A stretch of 34,669 nt of DNA, from contig CAKZUV010000374.1 in assembly GCA_937921555.1 (NCBI GenBank), forward strand, positions 1-34,669, written 5' to 3'. Positions 1 through 8,104 of this stretch are shown in pieces. Under the pieces are notes generated by a model that did no database searches, had not been told where the DNA came from, and worked only from the letters and a program-made list of their open reading frames with translations. The position numbers were made by a program, and so were the translations under genes. Each line of letters starts with the position of its first letter. Within the stretch, counting starts at the first letter, position 1. The stretch comes from an uncultured Saprospiraceae bacterium. Its GTDB lineage: Bacteria > Bacteroidota > Bacteroidia > Chitinophagales > Saprospiraceae.

Positions 1-1
1 C

Positions 2-9
2 TATCTTTA
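2..9 (+). promoter_or_regulatory. Possible -7 box upstream of ligA
   Basis: TATCTTTA matches the Bacteroidota -7 consensus TAnnTTTG at all but the last base and lies 27 bases before the ligA ATG. The matching -33 element would fall outside the window, so this is only a candidate. Confidence 0.35.
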
Positions 10-36
10 CCCCTCATTTTACACCAAAAAAACGAT

Positions 37-2160
37 ATGTACACGACCGAACAACAACGAAAATTTGTCGAACAATCCCGTCAATTACTGGAAGTGCCCA
101 CCGCCACCGACTCGGCGGGTGCCGAAAATCAGGCCGCCCAACTCCGGCAGATTCTGATCTACCACGAATGGCGATATTCGGTCAAAAATGATCCGGTCAT
201 CAGTGATTTTGAATATGATCATTTGTACAAAAAACTGGAAGCCCTCGAAGCCGCTTTTCCGCTGCTCATCGTTCCGGACTCTCCGACGCAGCGGGTCAGC
301 AACGACCTGAGTGGCTACGGTGCCTCCGTCACCCACCTCGTCCCGATGCTTTCCCTCGCTAACTCTTACAACGCCGAGGATCTGAAAGATTTCGATACCT
401 CCATTCGCAAACTCCTCAACGTGGACGAAGATTATCCAATTGCGTATTGCGTAGAACCAAAATACGACGGTGGTAGTCTGGCGTTGGTTTACGAAAATGA
501 CCTGCTCGTTCGTGGTGCTACGCGTGGCAATGGGAGTGAAGGAGAAGACATTTCTGCCAACGTAAAATCCATGCGCTCCATTCCGGTTCGTGCAGCTTTT
601 TCCAAAACTAATATTCACAAAGTCGAACTGCGGGGCGAAGCGGTCATCCGTAAAGATCGTTTCGAAGAAATGAATAAAGAACGGGCCAAAGCGGGACAGC
701 AATTATTCGCCAATCCAAGGAATACGGCGACCGGAGGACTCCGTACCAAAGATCCAAAAGAAACCGCCGTCCGGAATATCGAAGCGTTTGTTTATCAACT
801 CGGATACGCGGTCGATCAGGATGGAAATGATAAAATGGGACAGTTTGAAAGTCACGATGCGGGCATTGAGTTACTGGGAAATTTGGGTTTTAAAATTCCA
901 ACCAAAGAACGAAAAGTCTGTAAAACTATCAAAGAAGTCAGTGATTTTTGTGCCAAATGGGAACGCGAACGCGAGGACTACGAATACGAAATTGACGGAA
1001 TGGTCATCAAGGTAAACGACCTGGTCTTGCAGGAACGTTGTGGCTACACGAGTCATCACCCGCGCTGGGCTATTGCCTATAAATTCAAAGCAAAACAAGC
1101 TACTTCCAAATTAGTCAACGTCGATTTTCAGATTGGTAAAATTGGTGCGATTACGCCCGTTGCCAAAATCGAACCGGTACAACTGGCGGGCGTTACCGTC
1201 TCGTCTATTTCTTTGCACAATCAGGATTTTATCACCGAAAGGGATATCAAAATTGGCGATACGGTGCTCGTCGAACGGGCGGGCGATGTGATTCCGTATA
1301 TTGTCAAAGCGATGGACGAACTCCGTGACGGCAGTGAAACGGATATTCAGTTTCCCGAAAATTGTCCGTCCTGTGCTACGCCGCTGATCCGTCTCGAAGA
1401 GGAAGCGGCCTGGCGTTGTCCCAACTATCACTGCGAAGCGCAACTGGTCCAGCGGATGATTCACCACGTTTCCAAAGATGCGATGGATATTGACGGCTTC
1501 GGGCGCTCGTACGTAGAACGGTTCCATAAGCTGGGCTGGCTGAAAAGTATTGCGGATGTTTATTCGCTGGATTACGATGAGATTGCCGATCTGGAAGGAT
1601 TCGGAGATCGTTCGGCGACCAACTTACGCATGGCCGTAGAAAAAGCAAAAAAGCAGCCGCTTCACCGGTTTTTGTACAGTTTGAGTATCCATCATCTGGG
1701 ACGAAAAGTGTCCAAACTGCTCGCCGCAGAAATCAAGCACGCCATGGATTTAAAGGACTGGACGGAAGAACAATTTACTGATATCAAAGATGTGGGACCA
1801 GTGGTCGCCAAAAATGTAACGGCCTTTTTCAGAGACGAAGAGAACATTAGTCTGATCCGCCAACTGGAAGAAAACGGGGTCAATGTTCAGCAAACCGAAA
1901 AGGATATTCCTCAGGTCGCAGACGCCAACGCCCCGTTGATTGGCAAAACTATTTTGTTTACGGGGTCACTCAATATCAACCGTAAGGAGGCACAACAAAT
2001 GGCCGAAAAAGCGGGTGCGAAGAATGTGAGCGGCGTCAGTTCTAAATTAAATATTCTGGTAGCAGGTGAAAAAGCGGGTTCTAAACTGAAGAAAGCGCAG
2101 GCGCTCGGAACGGTGGAAGTTTGGACGGAAGAGGAGTTTTTGGAGCGAATTAGTGGTTAG
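37..2160 (+). CDS. ligA: NAD-dependent DNA ligase LigA
   Basis: This enzyme seals nicks in duplex DNA using NAD+ during replication and repair, in the cytoplasm. The 707 residues are slightly longer than the usual ~670. The nucleotidyltransferase motif is VEPKYDGGS, with the lysine to be adenylated at about residue 142. An OB-fold region follows, then a four-cysteine zinc finger (C443, C446, C461, C466), helix-hairpin-helix repeats, and a BRCT domain over roughly residues 630-707. The ATG at 37 gives a normal N-terminal Ia domain (YHEWRYSVKNDPVISDFEYD). The KYDGG form, in place of the commoner K-x-DG-L/A, resembles a divergent LigA class I recall from Bacteroidota, some of which carry two ligA genes. 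Whether this is the main or an accessory copy cannot be told from the window. Confidence 0.97.
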   Translation: MYTTEQQRKFVEQSRQLLEVPTATDSAGAENQAAQLRQILIYHEWRYSVKNDPVISDFEYDHLYKKLEALEAAFPLLIVPDSPTQRVSNDLSGYGASVTHLVPMLSLANSYNAEDLKDFDTSIRKLLNVDEDYPIAYCVEPKYDGGSLALVYENDLLVRGATRGNGSEGEDISANVKSMRSIPVRAAFSKTNIHKVELRGEAVIRKDRFEEMNKERAKAGQQLFANPRNTATGGLRTKDPKETAVRNIEAFVYQLGYAVDQDGNDKMGQFESHDAGIELLGNLGFKIPTKERKVCKTIKEVSDFCAKWEREREDYEYEIDGMVIKVNDLVLQERCGYTSHHPRWAIAYKFKAKQATSKLVNVDFQIGKIGAITPVAKIEPVQLAGVTVSSISLHNQDFITERDIKIGDTVLVERAGDVIPYIVKAMDELRDGSETDIQFPENCPSCATPLIRLEEEAAWRCPNYHCEAQLVQRMIHHVSKDAMDIDGFGRSYVERFHKLGWLKSIADVYSLDYDEIADLEGFGDRSATNLRMAVEKAKKQPLHRFLYSLSIHHLGRKVSKLLAAEIKHAMDLKDWTEEQFTDIKDVGPVVAKNVTAFFRDEENISLIRQLEENGVNVQQTEKDIPQVADANAPLIGKTILFTGSLNINRKEAQQMAEKAGAKNVSGVSSKLNILVAGEKAGSKLKKAQALGTVEVWTEEEFLERISG

Positions 2161-2332
2161 AAGTAGAGAATCTTGAATCTTGAATATCCAATCGTGAATA
2201 TTGATTGGGCTCTTCTATCGTTTCACCATTCGATATTCAACTGGTCGATATTAAGAATTCGGTATTCCTCTCTGATTTTCATAAGTAAATATTATTGGAA
2301 GCAAGACGACCAATCATCCCCTTAATTTTCGT

Positions 2333-2340
2333 TATCTTTG
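2333..2340 (+). promoter_or_regulatory. Probable -7 box for the TlpA-like gene
   Basis: TATCTTTG fits the Bacteroidota TAnnTTTG consensus exactly. No clear TTG-type -33 element is visible at the usual 17-23 base spacing. If it is used, the leader is about 115 nt and contains the tandem repeat at 2380-2438. Confidence 0.45.
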
Positions 2341-2379
2341 AATCTGAATAAGACAATGTTGAATCATGGTTTTTCAACG

Positions 2380-2438
2380 ATTCAACAAGCAAAGCGATTC
2401 AACAAGTGAAGCGCCTCAACATTTCAACAAGCGAAGCG
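2380..2438 (+). repeat. 17-base tandem direct repeat in the leader
   Basis: Two adjacent 17-base units, ATTCAACAAGCAAAGCG (2380-2396) and ATTCAACAAGTGAAGCG (2397-2413), differ at two positions. After an 8-base spacer a third near copy follows (2422-2438), whose end AAGCGAAGCGCTT is itself a small palindrome. The array ends 25 bases before the start codon of the lipoprotein gene. Confidence 0.8.
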
Positions 2439-2463
2439 CTTCAACACCAATAACATATCTACC

Positions 2464-3873
2464 ATGATTCTTAGATACTCACTAATTACGATTTTCGGTT
2501 TACTAATTTTTGGATGTAAATCTCCGTCGGCAGTCGTAGACGCCGTCAATAAACAACCAGAGACCAACCAGTTCACCCTCAATGCACACTTAAAAGGTTG
2601 TGAAAAAGAACCGATCAAACTCTATAAATTTGACGGCGTAGGATTTAAAGAACTCGCGGCGGCCCGCGTAGTTGGGAAAGATAGTTTTCAGTTTGATATT
2701 ACTAAAACTGCTAGTCCGCAATTTTACTATATTGGTCAGTACAGTCAGCAAAAAATGCCGGTCCTCGCAGGAACCGAACACCATATCGCCATGGTGGGAG
2801 GCTGCCAGAATTTACGGCAAACCACCACTTTTACCGGTTCCGAGCTGAACGACGCTTACGGCGATGTCATCAAAGAAATTGGTACTGCCGGTAACCGTCG
2901 CCGCCAACTCGGTCAGCAATTTGCCAAAAGCCGAAATAATCCGCAGGCAGCCAAAAACGCGGTTGACAATCTGGCCCAGCTCGACCAGCAACAAATGGCT
3001 TATCTCGATACATTGAAAAAACAAAATCCTTACCTCGCCCGCGTGGCCGCTCTCGGTACTTACCCGAGCTTTCAGAACAACCAGGGCAGTTATAACAACG
3101 AAATAGATTATTTCGCTAACAATTACTTTCAATTCGCAGATTTGGACAACGCGGACTACGATCAGATTCCTTATCTCTTTGAAGCCGCTAAAAATTATGC
3201 GACGGTCCTCAGTCAACAACCTATTCCCGTCGAAAATTTTCATGGTTTTTTAGATCAAATGCTCGTAAAATTAAATCCCAACGGACAGGCTTACAAATAT
3301 GCGCTGGGCGGAATTTCCATTGGCTTACAATCCAAAAACCACCCTAGTTTTGTCAAATACGGTAACCAGTTTCTTGATAAATACGGTGCCGAAGCATCGC
3401 CGATGATTGATAATTTTAAAATGGCCGTTAACCGGGCAAGCAGCTTTATGACCGGAGCCGTGGCGCCTGATTTCGCCCAAAATGATCCGGACGGAAACCC
3501 TATCAAGCTGAGTGAATTACGGGGCAAAGTCGTGCTCGTAGATTTCTGGGCAAGCTGGTGCGGTCCGTGCCGCCGTGAAAATCCAAACGTGGTCAGAATG
3601 TACAATAAATACAAAGATCAGGGATTTGAGATCCTGGGTGTCAGCCTGGATAAGCGCAAGGATGCCTGGCTGAAAGCGATTGAAAAAGACCAGCTTACCT
3701 GGCCACACGTCAGTGATTTGCGTGGCTGGAAAAATCAGGTCGCACAGCTTTATTCGGTCACTTCTGTTCCGGCAACGATTCTGCTGGACCGGGAAGGACG
3801 GATTATCGCACGTAATTTACGCGGGCCGGCACTGGAAGCAAAGGTTGGTGAGGTGTTGAAAGGGGCGAATTAA
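2464..3873 (+). CDS. TlpA/ResA-like thiol-disulfide oxidoreductase lipoprotein with DUF4369-like N-terminus
   Basis: This is probably a membrane-anchored extracytoplasmic thiol-disulfide oxidoreductase. Residues 1-18 form a lipoprotein signal ending in the lipobox IFGC (C18). Residues about 34-135 resemble DUF4369, which often precedes thioredoxin domains in Bacteroidota, and a helical middle region follows. The C-terminal ~140 residues form a TlpA/AhpC-TSA thioredoxin fold with FWASWCGPC (active cysteines C366 and C369) and a VPAT cis-proline segment. Redox residues are intact, so activity is expected, but the client protein is unknown. The gene stands alone: repeat-rich DNA lies upstream and a strong hairpin follows 23 bases after the stop. 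Confidence 0.93.
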   Translation: MILRYSLITIFGLLIFGCKSPSAVVDAVNKQPETNQFTLNAHLKGCEKEPIKLYKFDGVGFKELAAARVVGKDSFQFDITKTASPQFYYIGQYSQQKMPVLAGTEHHIAMVGGCQNLRQTTTFTGSELNDAYGDVIKEIGTAGNRRRQLGQQFAKSRNNPQAAKNAVDNLAQLDQQQMAYLDTLKKQNPYLARVAALGTYPSFQNNQGSYNNEIDYFANNYFQFADLDNADYDQIPYLFEAAKNYATVLSQQPIPVENFHGFLDQMLVKLNPNGQAYKYALGGISIGLQSKNHPSFVKYGNQFLDKYGAEASPMIDNFKMAVNRASSFMTGAVAPDFAQNDPDGNPIKLSELRGKVVLVDFWASWCGPCRRENPNVVRMYNKYKDQGFEILGVSLDKRKDAWLKAIEKDQLTWPHVSDLRGWKNQVAQLYSVTSVPATILLDREGRIIARNLRGPALEAKVGEVLKGAN

Positions 3874-3896
3874 TTAGAGGTTGAAAGGTTGAATGG

Positions 3897-3939
3897 AAAA
3901 AACGTAGAGACAAAGCAATGCCTTGTCTCTACGTTTTTT
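3897..3939 (+). terminator. Strong hairpin terminator
   Basis: A perfect 17-bp stem (AAAAAACGTAGAGACAA at 3897-3913, its complement at 3923-3939) encloses a 9-base loop and ends in a T6 run. It directly follows the thioredoxin lipoprotein gene. The A-run at its left end would also let it work on the other strand. Confidence 0.85.
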
Positions 3940-4005
3940 CGTTTTACGGTTTTAATACGTTTTCCAATTATACCAATATATTTCAATTTCAGAAACCAAT
4001 ACGTA

Positions 4006-4743
4006 ATGCCCAACAACTATATTTTTTTGTTAAGCGTTTTTTTATGTCTGGGAATTTTTGGGTGCCAGACAACGACAACCGATACTCCTCCTTCGGATAC
4101 CAAGCAAGAAGCAGACACCTTATCAATTGTTCCCATGGATATCATCGCGGTTGAAGAGGCGGATGAAATCTTAAAAAAGGCAACGCCAATAGATTACGAT
4201 ACCACCCAATGGACCGAACTCATCCGGCTGGACGAAAATTTTATTCTTAATTTAAAATATGCCACCGAAGACAACTTTGTCGACCGGCAACTCTACGATT
4301 GTCCCCGGTGCTTTTTACATCCCGAAGCCGCCAAGGCATTACTGAACGTACAGCGGGAATTGGCAAAAATGGACTATACCCTGATGTTGTTTGATTGCTA
4401 TCGCCCCTGGTCGGTACAACAGGCACTTTGGGAAATTATGCCGAATCCCAGTTATGTTACACCACCCAAAAGAGGTTCCATGCACAACCGAGGTCTGGCG
4501 GTAGATTTAACCATCGCGCACCTCAACGGCGACACCCTCGAAATGGGAACGCCCTTCGATTACTTCGGTCCGCGTGGACATCATACGTATACGCATCACA
4601 CACCGACCGTACAGGCAAACCGGGCACTCCTGAAATCCACGATGGCGAAACACGGATTCGCTTCTATCCGAACCGAATGGTGGCATTATAATTATCGGGG
4701 CGTACGGCGTAAGACGGCGGATATGCGGTGGGAGTGTGATTGA
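4006..4743 (+). CDS. VanX-type D-alanyl-D-alanine dipeptidase lipoprotein (peptidase M15D)
   Basis: This is a zinc D,D-dipeptidase of family M15D, which cleaves D-Ala-D-Ala. The protein is 245 residues from the ATG at 4006. An in-frame TTG at 3889 was rejected because the reading frame would run through the terminator hairpin. Residues 1-20 form a lipoprotein signal (LGIFGC, C20), so the enzyme should be anchored in the envelope. The zinc and catalytic motifs are complete: GSMHNRGLAVD gives H160 and D167, and EWWH gives E224 and H227. The DCYRPW segment matches the conserved Arg region of VanX. There are no vanA/vanH/vanR neighbours, so a resistance role is not implied. Turnover of wall-derived dipeptide is more likely (inference). 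Confidence 0.93.
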   Translation: MPNNYIFLLSVFLCLGIFGCQTTTTDTPPSDTKQEADTLSIVPMDIIAVEEADEILKKATPIDYDTTQWTELIRLDENFILNLKYATEDNFVDRQLYDCPRCFLHPEAAKALLNVQRELAKMDYTLMLFDCYRPWSVQQALWEIMPNPSYVTPPKRGSMHNRGLAVDLTIAHLNGDTLEMGTPFDYFGPRGHHTYTHHTPTVQANRALLKSTMAKHGFASIRTEWWHYNYRGVRRKTADMRWECD

Positions 4744-5246
4744 AAACGTTTTATGTAAAGCGAAGGGTAATTTTTAAAGAGAGCAGTGTAGGTTGGAATT
4801 AGTTTTGAGTTTTTCAATGATGAAAGCAGGGTGAAAAATCATAAAATCTCCCCCTGGGGCCGGGGTGAAATTTTATGATTTTTCGCCGTTTTGGGTTTTG
4901 AGTTTTGGAATTTTAGAAGCATATTTTCGGATGAATCTCAGAGAACCTGCTGGCCGTAAGCTGAATCACATTATTATACAGTATTAGCATTGACTGATCC
5001 TCTTACCCACCTCCCCGCCCCCCAAATCGTCCGCCGTATTTCAAACCATAATCCTTTATTCTCAACACGAAACAAAGCATTCTAAAATCGCGTTTATAAC
5101 CCGAAGGAAGCCGAAAAACAAATATTGATTGAAAACCAGTATTTTTACCCGGCATTCTAAATACCAGACTATACGCTTACCGTTACCTGAAATTCGGGGA
5201 AGCAGGAAGTTTATTAACCACAAAATCACCGCAATTAAAAATAATT
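4744..5246. other. Spacer between the dipeptidase and moxR, no gene seen
   Basis: This 503-base gap has no ORF longer than about 20 codons that looks coding and no tRNA. It holds one long hairpin repeat (4833-4884, annotated separately). Several A/T-rich stretches near 5120-5150 include a weak -7-like TATTTTTA at 5140-5147, with no well-spaced -33 element. Confidence 0.6.
4833..4884. repeat. Dispersed hairpin repeat, copy A
   Basis: A perfect 15-bp stem (GAAAAATCATAAAAT at 4833-4847, complement at 4870-4884) encloses a GC-rich loop beginning CTCCCCCTGGGG followed by CCGGGG. A homologous element with the same loop type lies at 23891-23940. Copy A lies about 90 bases after the dipeptidase stop, so it could act as a terminator. 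The conserved loop suggests a mobile or structured repeat family. Confidence 0.75.
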
Positions 5247-6218
5247 ATGCAAGACACCGCTTATAAAACCGACGTAGAAGCCGTAGATGGATTGGCAAAA
5301 TCTTACCGGGATCTTTCCCAGGAAATTGGAAAAGTGATCGTAGGACAGGAAGAAGTCGTCAAGGCCGTTATTATTTCGATGTTTAGTAAAGGTCACAGTT
5401 TGCTGGTCGGAGTACCCGGACTTGCCAAAACCCTGCTGGTAAGTACGATTGCCGAAGTTCTGGATCTGGAATTTAAACGGATTCAGTTTACACCGGATTT
5501 GATGCCCTCGGATATCACGGGATCAGAAATTCTGGGAGAAAACCGACAATTTAAATTTAACAAAGGTCCCATCTTCTCCAATATCGTACTGGCGGATGAG
5601 ATCAACCGTACCCCACCCAAAACACAGGCAGCCCTCCTGGAAGCGATGCAAGAACGTTCGGTTACAGTAAACGGTGAACGCCATATTCTGCCCGCTCCGT
5701 TTTTCGTACTGGCCACCCAAAACCCGATTGAGCAGGAAGGAACCTATCCGCTGCCCGAAGCACAGCTGGACCGTTTTATGTTTAATATCTCGCTTGATTA
5801 TCCTTCGTACGAAGAAGAAATTGCCGTCGTAAAAGCGACTACCAAAAACACAAAATACGACCTGAAACACATCGTTACAGGTCAGCAGATTTTATACTTT
5901 CAGGAATTGATCCGTAAAATTCCAATCGCCGACAACGTACTGGAATACGCGGTTTCACTGACCACCAAGACCCGTCCCAATACGCCACGGGCCACTTCCG
6001 AGGTCAACAACTATATTTCCTGGGGTGCGGGTCCACGGGCTTCTCAGTATCTGGTGCTTGGCGCAAAATGTCACGCAGCCATCAACGGTAAGTACAGCCC
6101 GGACATCGAGGACGTACAGGCAATTGCCAAACTTGTGCTGCGTCACCGGATCGTGCGCAACTACAAAGCCGAAGCGGAAGGTATTACCGAAGAAAATATT
6201 ATCGAAGGATTATTTTAA
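5247..6218 (+). CDS. MoxR-family AAA+ ATPase
   Basis: MoxR AAA+ ATPases act as chaperones, usually with DUF58 and von Willebrand factor A partners in cofactor insertion, envelope or stress functions. The protein is 323 residues, the usual family length. Walker A is GVPGLAKT (55-62), Walker B is IVLADE (D117, E118), sensor 1 is in ATQNP (N159), and the QLDRF segment (R176) is the likely arginine finger. The C-terminal lid matches AAA_lid_2. The start at 5247 gives the standard N-terminus. Unusually, no DUF58 or VWA gene follows: about 550 bases of spacer and an unrelated lipoprotein come next. Its partners are therefore elsewhere or missing. Confidence 0.95.
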   Translation: MQDTAYKTDVEAVDGLAKSYRDLSQEIGKVIVGQEEVVKAVIISMFSKGHSLLVGVPGLAKTLLVSTIAEVLDLEFKRIQFTPDLMPSDITGSEILGENRQFKFNKGPIFSNIVLADEINRTPPKTQAALLEAMQERSVTVNGERHILPAPFFVLATQNPIEQEGTYPLPEAQLDRFMFNISLDYPSYEEEIAVVKATTKNTKYDLKHIVTGQQILYFQELIRKIPIADNVLEYAVSLTTKTRPNTPRATSEVNNYISWGAGPRASQYLVLGAKCHAAINGKYSPDIEDVQAIAKLVLRHRIVRNYKAEAEGITEENIIEGLF

Positions 6219-6355
6219 GAAAATCTGCGATAGTCAGAAATGAGTGGTGAACGGTCATTTTTCAGGTATTTCAGACAAATACTACTTACCATCTGTTTAC
6301 CGTAAGAGACAACGTGTAAACCTTTCGGCAGTAATCATATCCCTATTTTCCGAAT

Positions 6356-6424
6356 GATCCCAGCGGGATCACATTATGTTAGCCACGATTCGTGGCCCCG
6401 CGTTTGATCGATCCCAGCGGGATC
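6356..6424. repeat. Cluster of three hyphenated palindromes
   Basis: GATCCCAGCGGGATC occurs twice (6356-6370 and 6410-6424), flanking a different palindrome GCCACGATTCGTGGC (6382-6396). Each outer copy is followed by a related tail (ACATTATGTT and GCATTATTTT). The last copy runs into a T-rich tract, so it could terminate transcription of moxR. Confidence 0.8.
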
Positions 6425-6694
6425 GCATTATTTTTTTCTATTTTTTTATCAAACAATGCGCGCAGAAGGAGTGTAGCCGTAGCTACCCGACTGATAAGCA
6501 AAGAAGTATGATGAAAAAAGAGACCGCATAAGGTGTCGGTTATTTAGTTCCCGAGGCACTAATTATAACTTATCGTTTAATTTGTCCACGTACTTACCCT
6601 CCCCGATTTTGTGATTGCTCCAAGACACAAATCAAGCAATAAAGGTATTTTTCCTTTCCATTCTCACAACCTCCGGCAAATCATTCCTTTTAAG

Positions 6695-6702
6695 TAACTT
6701 TG
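6695..6702 (+). promoter_or_regulatory. Possible -7 box for the DUF4837 gene
   Basis: TAACTTTG matches TAnnTTTG exactly. It lies about 115 bases before the preferred start codon at 6817, and no good -33 element is seen. Confidence 0.35.
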
Positions 6703-6816
6703 TTTTCCACCAAAAACCGTTTCGCAGGCATCTTATTAATGAAAGAAAAGCGCTGACATTGAAGACTGCCCGTGCTTAAATATTTGCGTTCTTTGTACAT
6801 TATTAAAATCGTCGAA

Positions 6817-7923
6817 ATGAAATATTTAAAAATTGCCAAAAATATGGTTCCTAAAATTATTTTTCCTTTACTGTTCGTCATGATCTGGACCGGTTGCGCC
6901 AGCGATATGACCAGTAAATTTAACGCACCAAAAAATGCGTTTGGTCAGGCCAACCGACTCTGCGTTATTGCCGATCAGGACGTCTGGGAAGGAGCGATTG
7001 GAGATTCTATCCGCTATCTTTTCGGAGCAGCCTACCCTATTCTGCCCCAACCCGAACCATTATTTGACTTGCAACATTTTACGCCACAGGAACTCGATCT
7101 GGATCCGTACCGCCGGGAGTTGCGCGCCTACCTGATGGTCGGAGACCTGAGCAATCCGGAATCACCCACCGTACAGTCTATCACCAAAGATCTGGGAGCA
7201 GAAAACTTACGGAAAGCCCGTGAGCAGTCTGATTTTAATATCAAAGTCGGATACGACAAGTGGGCACAGGGACAAACCCTGGTCTATTTATTTGCCCAGT
7301 CAAAAGACAAATTACTCAATGCGGCGGAGCGGAACTTCCCGGCGATTGCCAATAAACTGCACAAAACGGATAAGGAACAATTTGAGGCGACCATCTACTT
7401 CGGTGGAGAAAATGTTTCTATAGCACAGAAAGTTAAAAATCAATTCGAAATGGACCTTCGGGTTCCCAGCGATTATTTTGTTGCCATTCAGGATACGGGA
7501 ACGATCTGGCTGAGAAAAGAAACAGAATTTTTGAGCAGCAATATTCTGATACACAAAAAACCTTACACCAGTCAGGATCAGCTCACCAAAGCAGGCATCA
7601 AAAAGTTAAGAGACGAACTGGGCAGACAGTATGTCAGCACCGAAATCAAGGATACGTATATGCGTACCAACGACGTAGATTTGCCGATGCTTACCAAGGC
7701 CATAGACTTGAATGGCGCTTATGCCATCGAAGCCCGTGGCATCTGGGATATCGTCAACGATTTTATGGGTGGCCCTTTTTTGAGTTATTTGATTTTTAAT
7801 AAAGAAAAGAATGAACTTATTTACATTGATTGTTTTGTTCATGCACCGGGCAAAAAGAAAAGAGACTATATGATGCATCTGGAATACATCATCGAGTCAG
7901 CAAAATTTTCAACGACTCAGTAG
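6817..7923 (+). CDS. DUF4837 family lipoprotein
   Basis: This is a Bacteroidota-specific lipoprotein family of unknown function. From the ATG at 6817 it is 368 residues. The signal ends at MIWTGC (C27 from this start); an in-frame ATG at 6844 would give a tighter 18-residue signal, while the ATG at 6772 would add 15 residues of poor signal character. Family hallmarks are the early WEGAIGDSIR segment followed by LPQPEPLFDL. The body is soluble with no further membrane segment, so it should sit in the periplasm or at the inner face of the outer membrane. It stands alone, with a clear hairpin 40 bases downstream. The family assignment is from recall of the conserved pattern and no activity is known. 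Confidence 0.85.
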   Translation: MKYLKIAKNMVPKIIFPLLFVMIWTGCASDMTSKFNAPKNAFGQANRLCVIADQDVWEGAIGDSIRYLFGAAYPILPQPEPLFDLQHFTPQELDLDPYRRELRAYLMVGDLSNPESPTVQSITKDLGAENLRKAREQSDFNIKVGYDKWAQGQTLVYLFAQSKDKLLNAAERNFPAIANKLHKTDKEQFEATIYFGGENVSIAQKVKNQFEMDLRVPSDYFVAIQDTGTIWLRKETEFLSSNILIHKKPYTSQDQLTKAGIKKLRDELGRQYVSTEIKDTYMRTNDVDLPMLTKAIDLNGAYAIEARGIWDIVNDFMGGPFLSYLIFNKEKNELIYIDCFVHAPGKKKRDYMMHLEYIIESAKFSTTQ

Positions 7924-7963
7924 ATAATTAAAAACGTCATCCCGACTTATTCAAATATTTTAG

Positions 7964-7995
7964 CAAGCCCTCTTTTTATCTAAAAAGAGGGCTTG
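7964..7995 (+). terminator. Hairpin terminator after the DUF4837 gene
   Basis: A 14-bp perfect stem (CAAGCCCTCTTTTT at 7964-7977, complement at 7982-7995) has a 4-base loop. It is followed by TTAGTTTTT and separates the lipoprotein from the sigma-factor operon. Confidence 0.8.
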
Positions 7996-8073
7996 TTAGT
8001 TTTTACACATCCAGTGCCACGGGATCAAATATCGGTTTACATCTATTAATTTCTTCTTTCCCATTAAATTCCT

Positions 8074-8081
8074 TAGCTTTA
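8074..8081 (+). promoter_or_regulatory. Possible -7 box and small palindrome before the ECF sigma gene
   Basis: TAGCTTTA (one mismatch to TAnnTTTG) lies 23 bases before the ATG and sits inside the palindrome TTAGCTTTAGGCTAA (8073-8087). The overlap could be an operator, but there is no further support. Confidence 0.3.
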
Positions 8082-8104
8082 GGCTAAACATACTAAAAAC
8101 ATCC

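Larger units (their letters stand above)
2161..2463 (+). other. Spacer with short repeats before the thioredoxin lipoprotein
   Basis: This 303-base gap has no convincing ORF. Its left part is AT-rich with short repeated words (GAATCTTGAAT, GAATAT). Its right part holds a -7-like box, a small inverted repeat (GTTGAATC at 2358-2365, GATTCAAC at 2379-2386) and a 17-base tandem repeat, annotated separately. Confidence 0.6.
6219..6771. other. Spacer with palindrome cluster between moxR and the DUF4837 gene
   Basis: This is a long gap of about 550 bases (about 600 to the preferred start at 6817) with no supported gene. It contains three consecutive hyphenated palindromes (6356-6424) followed by a T-rich tract that could terminate moxR transcription, and a -7-like box at 6695. 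Short frames here show no family features. Confidence 0.6.

Noticed and set aside
85-702. A 205-codon minus-strand frame opposite ligA
   Set aside because: It is antisense to a strongly conserved region of DNA ligase, and its low-complexity Phe/Val-rich product looks like a shadow.
2380-2445. Possible CRISPR-like array
   Set aside because: The units are 17 bases, adjacent or nearly so, without unique spacers, and no cas genes are in the window.
3889-4005. N-terminal extension of the dipeptidase from a TTG start
   Set aside because: The extension is encoded by a terminator hairpin; the ATG at 4006 begins a standard lipoprotein signal.
4744-5246. Possible tRNA or other structured RNA in the long spacer
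   Set aside because: No T-loop, anticodon stem or acceptor pairing could be found; only the hairpin repeat is structured.
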